Assembly: GCF_009708005.2 (NCBI RefSeq)
Contig: NZ_CP052757.1
Coordinates: forward strand, 3,596,001-3,660,000
DNA length: 64,000 nucleotides
Origin: Cellulosimicrobium protaetiae
Lineage (GTDB): Bacteria > Actinomycetota > Actinomycetes > Actinomycetales > Cellulomonadaceae
Direction of reading: 5' to 3'
How positions within the stretch are numbered: position 1 is the first letter of the stretch; each line of letters opens with the position of its first letter. This document shows positions 47,007-54,303 of the stretch, piece after piece. The notes below the pieces were generated by a model. The model ran no database searches. It saw only the letters and a list, made by a program, of their open reading frames with translations, and was not told where the DNA came from. A program made the position numbers and the translations under genes.

Positions 47007-47474
47007 CTACAGCCCGACCCACTCCGAGACGCCGTCGTCGAAGTGCTGCCGCTTCCAGATCGGCACCTCGGCCTTGATGCGTTCGACGAGCAGCGAGCAC
47101 GCCTCGAACGCCTCACGGCGGTGGCCCGCGGCCGCGGACGCGACGAGCGCGACGTCGCCGATCCCGAGGACGCCGTACCGGTGGACGGCCGCGACCCGCA
47201 GCCCCGTCTCTGTCGCCACGGCAGCCACGCACCGGCGGATCACCGCGGTGGCGTCGGGGTGCGCCTCGTAGTCGAGCCGGGTCACGCCCCGGCCGCCGTC
47301 GACGTCGCGCACGACGCCGCGGAACGTCACGACGGCGCCGCACTCCGGGCTCGCGACCGCGTCCTCGACGGCGCGCGCGACGGCGTCGTCGAGGACTTCG
47401 GTCGTCACGCGGCTCACGTCCTCGGACGCACCACCCTGGACAGCGCCCGATGACTCGCCCTGCGTCTCGCTCAC
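47007..47474 (-). CDS. moaE: Molybdopterin synthase catalytic subunit MoaE
   Basis: Large subunit of molybdopterin synthase, which inserts two sulfurs into cyclic pyranopterin. The 155 residues hold the family core: CGAVVTFRGVVRDVDGGRGV, LDYEAHPDATAVIRRCVAA, RVAAVHRYGVLGIGDVALVA, and the catalytic lysines in ERIKAEVPIWKRQHFDDG. The N-terminal 20 residues are extra. The GTG start overlaps the moeA stop (GTGA). No moaD, moaB or moaC is visible in the window. Confidence 0.93.
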   Translation of the reverse strand: MSETQGESSGAVQGGASEDVSRVTTEVLDDAVARAVEDAVASPECGAVVTFRGVVRDVDGGRGVTRLDYEAHPDATAVIRRCVAAVATETGLRVAAVHRYGVLGIGDVALVASAAAGHRREAFEACSLLVERIKAEVPIWKRQHFDDGVSEWVGL

Positions 47475-48859
47475 AGCTCTCGCACCTCCACCTCGGTCCC
47501 GGCGTCCCACTGTGTCACGTCGGCGGGCACGTCCACGAGGACGTCCGCCCGCGCCATCGCCGCGACGAGGTGCGAGCCCGCCCCGCCGACGACGCGCACC
47601 GTGCCGTCGGGCCCGGTCGCACCCCGCAGGAGCTGATGCTTCCCCGCGGGCGACGTCAGGCCCTCGGCGAGGACGGCCGTGCGCACCCGGTCGACGGCGG
47701 GCAGCCCGGCCGCGCGCTCGAGCGGCTCGCGCAGGAACATCGCGAACGACACCTGCGCGCTCACCGGGTTGCCCGGGAACGTGAGCACGGGCGTCCCGTG
47801 CACGGTGCCGAACCCCTGCGGACCGCCCGGCTGCATCGCGACCGACCGGAAGGTGACGACCGGCGACGCCGCCCGGCCGGCCTCCTGGCCCGCGCCCTGG
47901 TCGACGACCCGACTGCCGACGGCGCCCGAGCCTGCGAGCACGTCCTTGACCACCTCGTACGCCCCCTGCGACACGCCGCCCGACGTCACGACGAGGTCCG
48001 CGACCGCTGCCGCCTCGGCGAGCACGGCGGCGAACCGCGCGGCGTCGTCGCCGCATCGGGCCGTGAGCACGACGTCGCCGCCCGCGCGCCGGACGGCGGC
48101 GCCCAGCGCGTCGGCGTTGGCGTCGAAGACCTGCCCGGGCCCCGGCGTCTCCCCGGGGCCGACGAGCTCCGACCCGGTCGACAGGACGGCGACGCGCGGC
48201 CGGGCGACCACCCGCACGCTCCCCACCCCGCACGCCGCCGCGGCGGCGAGGTGGTGCGGCGCGAGGACGGTGCCGTCCGCGAGGAGCACGTCCCCGGGCC
48301 GGACGTCGGAGCCCGCCTCTCGGACGAAGTCGCCCGGCGCGCGCGGCGCGCGGACCTCGACGACGTCGCGCGGACCGGAGCCCGGCGCATCGTCCCGGGA
48401 TCCCCGTGCGCGCTCGTCGCCCGCGGCGCCCCCCGTGCTCCCGGTGCCCGCGGTGCCCGCGAACGACCCCGTACCCGTGTCCTCCACCGGCACGACGGCG
48501 TCCGCGCCGTCGGGCACGGGCGCGCCGGTCATGATGCGGGCGGCCGCGCCGGGGGCCAGCGCGGTGGGGACGCCCGGGGCTGCGGGGATCTCGGCCACGA
48601 CCACGAGCCGGACCGGCGCGTCGGGGCTCGCGCCGGCGACGTCCGCCGCGCGGACGGCGTACCCGTCCATCTGGGAGTTGCGGAACAGCGGGACGGCGAC
48701 AGGTGCGGCGAGGTCGCCCGCGAGGACCCGGCCGAGCGCGTCGGCGAGCAGGACCTCCTCGGTGCGCGCGCGCCGTCGGGCCTCCTCCACCAGGGGGGCG
48801 AGCAGCGCCGCGACGTCCGCGCGGTGCTCGTCGACGCTCACGCGCGCTGTCCCGGCCAT
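47471..48859 (-). CDS. moeA: Molybdopterin molybdenumtransferase MoeA
   Basis: Inserts molybdate into adenylated molybdopterin. The 462-residue protein has the MoeA N-terminal domains (LADALGRVLAGDLAAPVAVP, FRNSQMDGYAVRAADVAGAS, RIMTGAPVPDGADAVVPVED), a Gly/Ala/Arg-rich insertion at about 150-185 absent from most MoeA proteins, the MoCF_biosynth core (RVAVLSTGSELVGPGETPGP, FDANADALGAAVRRAGGDVV, VTSGGVSQGAYEVVKDVL, PVLTFPGNPVSAQVSFAMFL) and the C-terminal domain. GGGAGGG precedes the ATG at 48859. It forms an operon with moaE. Confidence 0.93.
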   Translation of the reverse strand: MAGTARVSVDEHRADVAALLAPLVEEARRRARTEEVLLADALGRVLAGDLAAPVAVPLFRNSQMDGYAVRAADVAGASPDAPVRLVVVAEIPAAPGVPTALAPGAAARIMTGAPVPDGADAVVPVEDTGTGSFAGTAGTGSTGGAAGDERARGSRDDAPGSGPRDVVEVRAPRAPGDFVREAGSDVRPGDVLLADGTVLAPHHLAAAAACGVGSVRVVARPRVAVLSTGSELVGPGETPGPGQVFDANADALGAAVRRAGGDVVLTARCGDDAARFAAVLAEAAAVADLVVTSGGVSQGAYEVVKDVLAGSGAVGSRVVDQGAGQEAGRAASPVVTFRSVAMQPGGPQGFGTVHGTPVLTFPGNPVSAQVSFAMFLREPLERAAGLPAVDRVRTAVLAEGLTSPAGKHQLLRGATGPDGTVRVVGGAGSHLVAAMARADVLVDVPADVTQWDAGTEVEVREL

Positions 48860-48959
48860 GCCACGCCCTCCCACGTTCCTGTCCGCTCCCGTCACCGCCC
48901 ACGCCGACGGGCCACCCGGAGGAGCGGGTGACCCGTCAGCCGAGCGGTCGTACCGAGGC

Positions 48960-50450
48960 TCAGCCTCCCACGACCGCGGTCAGCGGACCGCGCACGAAGT
49001 ACACGACGAACCCGGCCGCGACCACCCACAGGAGCGGGTGGACGTCGCGCGCCTTGCCGCACGCGAACCGCAGCAGGACCCACGTGACGAACCCGATGCC
49101 GATGCCGTTCGCGATGGAGTAGGTGAGCGGCATCGTCACGATCGTGAGGAAGACCGGCAGCGTGACCGTGAAGTCGGTCAGGTCGATCTCCTTGATCTGG
49201 CCCATCATCATCGCGCCCACGACGACGAGCACCGCGCTCGCGACCTCGATCGGCACGACCGCCGTGAGCGGCGTGAGGAACATCGCGACGAGGAACAGCC
49301 CGCCCGTGACGACCGAGGCGAGGCCCGTGCGCGCGCCCTCGCCCACGCCCGCGGCCGAGTCGACGAACACCGTGTTCGACGACGACGACGTCGCGCCGCC
49401 GACCACCGCGCCCACACCCTCGACGACGAGCGCCGACTTGATGCGCGGGAAGTTGCCGTCCGCGTCGGCGAGCCCGCCCTGCTTGGCGAGCCCCGTCATC
49501 GTGCCCATCGCGTCGAAGAAGTTCGTGAAGAACAGCGTGAACACGAGCATCGTCGCCGCGAGCGCCCCGATCCGGTCGAACGCGCCGAACGAGAACTGCC
49601 CGAACAGGCTGAGGTCCGGCACAGAGACGAGGGAGCTCGGCAGCGTGGGGACGGTGAGGTGCCAGCCGCCGGGGTTGTCGTCGGACGCGGGGCCGAGGTG
49701 CAGCACGGACTCGGCGACGATCGCGACGACGGTCGTCGCGACGAGCCCGATGAGCAGCCCGCCCTTGACCTTGCGCGCCACGAGGATGCCCATGGTGAGC
49801 AGCCCGACGACGAACACGAGGGTCGGGACCGAAGTGATCGACCCGCCGTCGCCGAGCTGGACCGGCGGCCCGCCCGCGGTGCGCGTGACGAACCCCGCGT
49901 CGACGAACCCGATGAACGCGATGAACAGGCCGATGCCGACCGTGATCGCGGCCTTGAGCTGGCGCGGGACGGCGTTGAAGATCGCCGAGCGCGCGCCCGT
50001 CACGGCGAGCAGCACGATGAGCAGGCCGTTGACGAGCACGAGTCCCATCGCCTCGGGCCACGTGACGTCGCCGATGACGGCGACGGCGAGGAACGAGTTG
50101 ATGCCCAGGCCGGCCGCGAGCGCGAACGGGAGGTTCGCGACGAGGCCGAACAGGATGGTCAGACCACCGGCGGCGAGGCCGGTCATCGCGCCGACCTGCG
50201 CCGTCTGGAGCCAGCCGCCCGCGACGTCGACGGGCGCGTTCTCGGCGCTCGTCCCGCCGAGGATGAGGGGGTTGAGGATGACGATGTACGCCATCGCGAA
50301 GAAGGTCACCAGGCCGCCGCGGAGCTCGCGCCCCGTGGTCGAGCCGCGCTCGGTGATCTTGAAGAAGCGGTCGAGCCGGCCGGGGGCCCGGCCGGTACCG
50401 CGTGCGTCGTCGTTCTCGGCGGTCTCCCGCCGCGTGCCGAGGAGAGTCAC
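48960..50450 (-). CDS. NCS2-family purine permease (AzgA-like)
   Basis: A 496-residue proton/purine symporter with about 12-14 membrane segments. Family motifs are LRGGLVTFFAMAYIVILNPL, LVANLPFALAAGLGINSFLA, LFFTNFFDAMGTMTGLAKQG and GGATSSSSNTVFVDSAAGVG, which match the AzgA-type group of adenine/guanine/hypoxanthine transporters. The GTG at 50450 has AAGGA just upstream. It lies 44 bp downstream of the guanine deaminase on the same strand and would supply its substrate. Confidence 0.9.
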   Translation of the reverse strand: MTLLGTRRETAENDDARGTGRAPGRLDRFFKITERGSTTGRELRGGLVTFFAMAYIVILNPLILGGTSAENAPVDVAGGWLQTAQVGAMTGLAAGGLTILFGLVANLPFALAAGLGINSFLAVAVIGDVTWPEAMGLVLVNGLLIVLLAVTGARSAIFNAVPRQLKAAITVGIGLFIAFIGFVDAGFVTRTAGGPPVQLGDGGSITSVPTLVFVVGLLTMGILVARKVKGGLLIGLVATTVVAIVAESVLHLGPASDDNPGGWHLTVPTLPSSLVSVPDLSLFGQFSFGAFDRIGALAATMLVFTLFFTNFFDAMGTMTGLAKQGGLADADGNFPRIKSALVVEGVGAVVGGATSSSSNTVFVDSAAGVGEGARTGLASVVTGGLFLVAMFLTPLTAVVPIEVASAVLVVVGAMMMGQIKEIDLTDFTVTLPVFLTIVTMPLTYSIANGIGIGFVTWVLLRFACGKARDVHPLLWVVAAGFVVYFVRGPLTAVVGG

Positions 50451-50494
50451 GTCCTTGTGCCCTTTCCTGAGGTGCCGATCGGCCGCGCGGCCGG

Positions 50495-50974
50495 TCAGTA
50501 CTCGATCCGGGACTCGAGGACGCGCCAGGCGTCGAACGGCGCGGTGGCGGTGGCCGTGCGCTCGTGCACGACCTGCATGCTCCGGTCGGCGGGGTCGGCG
50601 GCGAAGAAGTCGTAGAACTCCGCGTCGTCGAACCCGGCGCTCGCGGCGTCGTGGCGGTCGGCGGCGAAGTACACGGCCTGCACGCGCGCCCAGAGGGCGG
50701 ACGCGAGGCACATGGGGCACGGCTCGCAGCTCGAGTAGAGCGTCGCGCCGGTGAGGTCGAACGTGCCGAGCGCGGCGCACGCGCGCCGGATCGCGGTGAC
50801 CTCGGCGTGCGCGGTGGGGTCGTTGTCCTGCGTGACCCGGTTGTTGCCCTCGAACACCTGCCCGTCGGCGGTGACGATCACGGCGCCGAAGGGTCCTCCG
50901 GCGTTCGCGACGCTGTCGACCGCGAGGGCGACGGCTCGGTCCAGGTGTGCTGCGTCCACGACAAGAGTGTCCAT
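50495..50974 (-). CDS. guaD: Guanine deaminase (cytidine-deaminase fold)
   Basis: Deaminates guanine to xanthine, the substrate of the nearby xanthine dehydrogenase. The 159-residue protein has the zinc motifs NDPTAHAEVTAIRRACAALG (His and catalytic Glu) and LYSSCEPCPMCLASALWARV (two Cys), plus the C-terminal swap segment characteristic of the short Bacillus-type GuaD (DRHDAASAGFDDAEFYDFFA). GGAG precedes the ATG. The gene heads an operon with the NCS2 permease and has a leader of about 190 nt with hairpins. Confidence 0.88.
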   Translation of the reverse strand: MDTLVVDAAHLDRAVALAVDSVANAGGPFGAVIVTADGQVFEGNNRVTQDNDPTAHAEVTAIRRACAALGTFDLTGATLYSSCEPCPMCLASALWARVQAVYFAADRHDAASAGFDDAEFYDFFAADPADRSMQVVHERTATATAPFDAWRVLESRIEY

Positions 50975-51026
50975 GGTGAGTCTCCACGGTTCGGGCAGCG
51001 ACGCCGGGTGCTCCGCCTCCGGCTGT

Positions 51027-51109
51027 CCGGCTCGTCGATGAGCCGGGAGGAGGCGGCCGGCGGGCCGCTGCAGGCGAGTTGTCACTTCCGCCTGGTAGGT
51101 AGCTGCCGG
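51027..51109 (-). promoter_or_regulatory. Structured 5' leader of guaD-permease (candidate riboswitch)
   Basis: In the transcript the stem CAGGCG/CGCCTG (51071-51094) encloses a smaller AGT-GACA-ACT hairpin and an asymmetric GA bulge; outer CCGGC/GCCGG pairs (51057-51061 with 51105-51109) enclose unpaired AGCTACCTAC and CAGCGGCCC strands. A separate perfect hairpin CCGGCTC-N6-GAGCCGG (51027-51046) lies between this and the start codon and could act as expression platform. It matches no family I know. Confidence 0.4.
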
Positions 51110-51174
51110 TGTCGGATCGATCGCGTCGACCACCGAGCGTGTCGCTCGGCCCGGGCCCGCCGTTGGCACGCACG

Positions 51175-51203
51175 ACGCTAGCAGTGCGTGACCGACGACA
51201 CAA
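51175..51203 (-). promoter_or_regulatory. Probable guaD promoter (-35 TTGTGT, 17 bp, -10 TAGCGT)
   Basis: On the minus strand TTGTGT (complement of 51198-51203) and TAGCGT (complement of 51175-51180) are separated by 17 bp. This would start transcription near 51168, giving an untranslated leader of about 194 nt for guaD. Confidence 0.5.
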
Positions 51204-51218
51204 GAGATTCGGAAGAAT

Positions 51219-51237
51219 TTTTCCACACTGTGGACAA
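51219..51237. promoter_or_regulatory. Pair of inverted DnaA-box-like 9-mers
   Basis: TTTTCCACA (51219-51227) and TGTGGACAA (51229-51237) each differ by one base from the DnaA-box consensus TTATCCACA or its complement and face each other across one base, just upstream of the guaD -35. They could equally be an operator dyad. The rest of the 50975-51395 gap holds the guaD leader, its promoter and the nhaA ribosome site; no gene is seen in it. Confidence 0.35.
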
Positions 51238-51395
51238 GGTGGTGGAGAACTCCGCCGCACGCGGCCCGTTGCGGAAGGAACTCCCGCCCGGAAGAGTTGT
51301 CCCAGCGCAGGGCCGACCCAGGGTCGGTCCGAAGATCCCAGCTCTCACGTCCGACGCCCGGGGGCGTCGCCCGTCCCCGACCACCCGGAGGCCCC

Positions 51396-52811
51396 GTGAC
51401 CGAGCCCGCTCCGCCGTCGTCGTTCCCAATCGTCCGCGTCCCCGCCCGGCCGGGCCCGCCGCTGCGCTTCCAGCTGCGTCCCGTCGCGCCCTCGCTGCGC
51501 TCGTTCCTGGCGACCGAGGCGGGCGGCGCCGTGCTGCTGCTCGTCGCGACCGTCGTCGCGCTCGTGTGGGCGAACTCCGCCTGGTCGGGGGCCTACGACG
51601 ACCTGTGGTCGGCGACCGCGGGCTGGCACGTCGGGCCGTGGTCGTTCGAGATGGACCTGCACCACTGGGTCAACGACGCTGCGATGGCCGTGTTCTTCCT
51701 CGTCATCGGCCTCGAGATCAACCGCGAGGTGACGAGCGGCGAGCTGCGCAACCGGCGGACCGTCGCCGTGCCGGCGCTCGGCGCGCTCGGCGGGCTCGCC
51801 GTGCCCGCGCTCATCTACGTCGCGTTCAACGCCGGGTCCCCCGCGCAGCACGGCTGGGGCATCGTCATGTCGACCGACACGGCGTTCCTCGTCGGGATCC
51901 TCGCCCTGTTCGGGCCGCGCTGCCCAGACCAGCTCCGGCTCTTCCTCCTCACGCTCGCCGTCGTGGACGACATCGGCGCCATCACCGTCATGGCGCTCTT
52001 CTACACCGACGACCTCTGGCTCCCGGGTCTCCTCGTCGCCGCCGTGCTCGTCGCCGTCATCCTCGCGCTGCGCTGGCTCGGTGTCTGGCGGCTCACCCCG
52101 TACGCGCTCGCCGGGATCGCGCTGTGGGGCGCGGTCTACGCGTCCGGCGTCCACGCGACGCTCGCGGGCGTCCTCGTGGGCCTGCTCGTCCCGTCCCGCT
52201 CGTCGCGGCCCGTCGACGTCGCGGTCGTGCCCAAGTACGCCAAACGCCTCGCGCAGGAGACGACGGCGGAGCGCGAGCACCTCACCGAGCTCGCCGCGCG
52301 CGCGGCCGTCCCCACGAGCGAGCGCCTCCAGCGCGTGCTGCACCCGTGGAGCGCGTACGTCGTCGTGCCGGTGTTCGGCCTCGCCAACGCGGGCGTGCAG
52401 CTCGACGCCGAGTCGCTCCGGACCGCAGCGACGTCGCCCGTGACGATCGGCGTCGCCGTCGCGCTCGTCGTGGGCAACGCCGTCGGCATCTTCGGTGCCG
52501 CGACGCTCGCCCTGCGCCTCGGACTCGGCGACCTCCCGGGCCGCGTGCGCTACTCCCACCTGCTCGGCGGGGCGATCCTCGCCGGCATCGGCTTCACCAT
52601 CTCGCTCTTCATCGCCGAGCTCGCGTTCGACGACGAGGCGCTCATCGAGCAGGCCAAGATCGGCATCCTCGCCGGCTCGCTCGTCGCCGCCGTGCTCGGC
52701 TCGCTCGCGCTCCGCCTCTTCGGCGAGCGCTGGCCCCTCTGCTCACCCGGCGCCGACGGCCCCCCACCCGAGCTCCCGCCCCTCCCCTGGCGCCCACCCG
52801 CGACCGCCTGA
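51396..52811 (+). CDS. nhaA: Na+/H+ antiporter NhaA
   Basis: Exports sodium in exchange for protons. The 471-residue protein has about 11-12 membrane segments and the NhaA hallmarks: HHWVNDAAMAVFFLVIGLEI, STDTAFLVGILALFG, the two functional aspartates in LTLAVVDDIGAITVMALFY (about residues 188-189), VYASGVHATLAGVLVGLLVP and GIGFTISLFIAELAF. The GTG at 51396 follows GGAGG; about 35 N-terminal residues precede the first conserved segment. No thioredoxin domain is fused here, but a DsbA-like gene lies across the repeat region. Confidence 0.93.
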   Translation: MTEPAPPSSFPIVRVPARPGPPLRFQLRPVAPSLRSFLATEAGGAVLLLVATVVALVWANSAWSGAYDDLWSATAGWHVGPWSFEMDLHHWVNDAAMAVFFLVIGLEINREVTSGELRNRRTVAVPALGALGGLAVPALIYVAFNAGSPAQHGWGIVMSTDTAFLVGILALFGPRCPDQLRLFLLTLAVVDDIGAITVMALFYTDDLWLPGLLVAAVLVAVILALRWLGVWRLTPYALAGIALWGAVYASGVHATLAGVLVGLLVPSRSSRPVDVAVVPKYAKRLAQETTAEREHLTELAARAAVPTSERLQRVLHPWSAYVVVPVFGLANAGVQLDAESLRTAATSPVTIGVAVALVVGNAVGIFGAATLALRLGLGDLPGRVRYSHLLGGAILAGIGFTISLFIAELAFDDEALIEQAKIGILAGSLVAAVLGSLALRLFGERWPLCSPGADGPPPELPPLPWRPPATA

Positions 52812-52824
52812 GCCCCACCTCCAC

Positions 52825-52887
52825 CGAGAGAGAACCCGGGCCCGCCGAGGTAGAACCCTGGTGCGTCGAGATAGAACCCTGGTCGGG
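52825..52887. repeat. 21-bp tandem repeat, locus 2 (three units)
   Basis: Units start at 52825, 52846 and 52867, 14 bp after the nhaA stop, and follow the locus 1 consensus (CGAGRTAGAA then CCCTGGTSCGC) with few changes. The whole 52812-53700 stretch has no convincing gene; it is filled by this array, a second 21-bp array and three palindromes. Confidence 0.85.
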
Positions 52888-52888
52888 C

Positions 52889-52972
52889 CGAGCCCGCGTG
52901 GTTGCGTCCCGAGCCCGCGTGGTTGCGTCCCGAGCCCGCGTGGTTGCGTCCCGAGCCCGCGTGGTTGCGTCC
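52889..52972. repeat. Second 21-bp tandem repeat type (four identical units)
   Basis: Four identical units start at 52889, 52910, 52931 and 52952 (CGAGCCCGCG then TGGTTGCGTCC). They begin one base after the locus 2 array and share its length, the initial CGAG and a TGGT core, so they may be a diverged, recently amplified form. Confidence 0.85.
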
Positions 52973-53087
52973 GCGGTGGGGGTGGTCTCGGTGCTCGGGG
53001 CTGCCGCGCCGTCACCCCGGTCGTTCGGCCGTGGGTTCGAGGAGCGCGGCTCTGACGCCCCTTCGCATCCGAGCCCACCCCCACCGC
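52973..53087. repeat. Long-loop inverted repeat, 13-bp perfect arms
   Basis: GCGGTGGGGGTGG (52973-52985) is exactly complementary to 53075-53087, with 89 bases between. It starts at the first base after the 21-bp array. Confidence 0.55.
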
Positions 53088-53220
53088 TCGGCGATCGTCT
53101 CGCCTGAGCGGGATGGCGACGTGCCGCTCGCGATCGCCGGTGCCCCCTGGAACGGGCGCCCGTGAGGATCGGGACACCCGTGCCATGGTCAGCGAGACGC
53201 CGACCAGGCCGTCCCGGCTG

Positions 53221-53280
53221 GTCGAGCAGGCGACCTGGGCGCGTCCCGCGAGCACGATGCACCAAGACCACCTGCTCGAC
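53221..53280. repeat. Palindromic element, family B copy 2
   Basis: The right arm carries CCAAGACCACCTGCTCG, identical over 17 bases to the element at 20526-20583; the left arm GTCGAGCAGG matches its end. The loops differ. Confidence 0.65.
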
Positions 53281-53411
53281 GCGACGGCGCTCCAGCCGGC
53301 GATAGTGGCGTGGCGCCGAGGTACGGCAACCCGGCCGGTCGTGCGGCGCAGGCCGGACTCAGCACCGCGGGCGGTCGCCCGGGTGAGCGACGACCAGGGT
53401 GAGACGGAGTA

Positions 53412-53510
53412 GGGCGGGGTGGGTGGTGGTGCCGCGTCGTGGCGGGCCTGGCGGGAGCCGCGAGGAACGAGCGGCGGATGGTAGACGCGGCACCACCACT
53501 CACCCCGCCC
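53412..53510. repeat. Long inverted repeat, 27-bp arms
   Basis: Arms at 53412-53438 and 53484-53510 are complementary at 26 of 27 positions (GGGCGGGGTG... against its reverse) around a 45-base loop. It lies between the family B palindrome and the third 21-bp array. Confidence 0.65.
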
Positions 53511-53549
53511 ACCCAAGGCGACCACACCGCCGTCGAGCACAAGAACCAC

Positions 53550-53710
53550 GGTTCTACCTCGACCGACCAAGGTTCTACCTCGCGCGACCACGGTTCTACC
53601 TCGCGCGACCACGGTTCTACCTCGCGCGACCACGGTTCTGCCTCGCGGGACCACGGTTCTACCTCGGCCGACCACGGTTCTACCTCGCGCGACCGCGGTT
53701 CTACCTCGCC
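53550..53710. repeat. 21-bp tandem repeat, locus 3 (seven units plus a partial)
   Basis: Seven full units start every 21 bp from 53550, and an eighth, partial, unit ends at 53710. On the minus strand the consensus is CGAGGTAGAA then CCGTGGTCGCG, the same family as loci 1 and 2 in the opposite orientation. The eighth unit provides the TAG stop codon of the DsbA-like gene (53701-53703). Confidence 0.88.
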
Positions 53711-54261
53711 GGGGTGGCGGCCTCGATGGCGGTGCGGAGGCCGTCGGCGGTGACGCGGCCGCGGTAGCGGACGCCGTTGACGAACAGGGTCGGGGTGCCC
53801 TGGACGCCCACGGCGAGGGCGTCGGCGTAGTCGCGCTGCACGGGCGCGGCGTGCTGCTGCGCCGCGTCCCCGACGACCGAGGCACCGTCGATGCCGAGCT
53901 CCTCGGCCCGGTCCGCGAGGCCGGCCTCGCCGAGCTGGTCCTGGTGCTCGAACAGCGCGGCCTGCATCTCCCAGAACCTTCCCTGCACCGCGGCGGCCTC
54001 GACCGCGAGCGCGGCGGAGAGCGCGTGCGGGTGGATCTCGAACAGGGGGAAGTGCCGGAACACGAGGCGCACGCGCCCGCCCGACGACTCCACGGCCTGC
54101 CGCAGGACCGGCGCGGCGGCGGCGCAGTACGGGCACTCGAGGTCGCCGAACTCGACGATCGTCACGGGCGCGTCCGGGTTGCCGAGCACGTGCGCGTCGG
54201 CAGGGACGAGCTGCTCGGCCGGGATCGGTGCTGCGGTCTGCTCGGTCACGCCGCCCAGCAT
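53701..54261 (-). CDS. DsbA-family thioredoxin-like protein
   Basis: A 186-residue thiol oxidoreductase-like protein: VTIVEFGDLECPYCAAAAPV holds the CxxC active site (about residue 43), then a helical insert (FPLFEIHPHALSAALAVEAA) and the cis-Pro motif VQGTPTLFVNG near the end, as in the DsbA group found with NhaA in actinobacteria. There is no signal peptide or lipobox, so it is probably cytoplasmic. The stop codon TAG belongs to the last unit of the 21-bp repeat array. A GTG four codons in is an alternative start. Confidence 0.88.
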   Translation of the reverse strand: MLGGVTEQTAAPIPAEQLVPADAHVLGNPDAPVTIVEFGDLECPYCAAAAPVLRQAVESSGGRVRLVFRHFPLFEIHPHALSAALAVEAAAVQGRFWEMQAALFEHQDQLGEAGLADRAEELGIDGASVVGDAAQQHAAPVQRDYADALAVGVQGTPTLFVNGVRYRGRVTADGLRTAIEAATPAR

Positions 54262-54303
54262 GGCACGGGTGTCGCGTGCCGCACCCGGCGGGCGGACGGC
54301 GAC

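Noticed and set aside
51219-51237. Chromosomal replication origin
   Set aside because: Only two imperfect boxes are present and none of dnaA, dnaN, gyrB or rpmH is nearby.
53113-53412. A small gene between the repeat arrays
   Set aside because: It runs through the family B palindrome, lacks a ribosome site and shows no domain.
53550-53710. A repeat-containing protein with EVEPWSR heptapeptides
   Set aside because: All three frames of a 21-bp repeat are open, so open reading is expected; no start with a ribosome site and no domain is found, and the same DNA repeats lie in other contexts.
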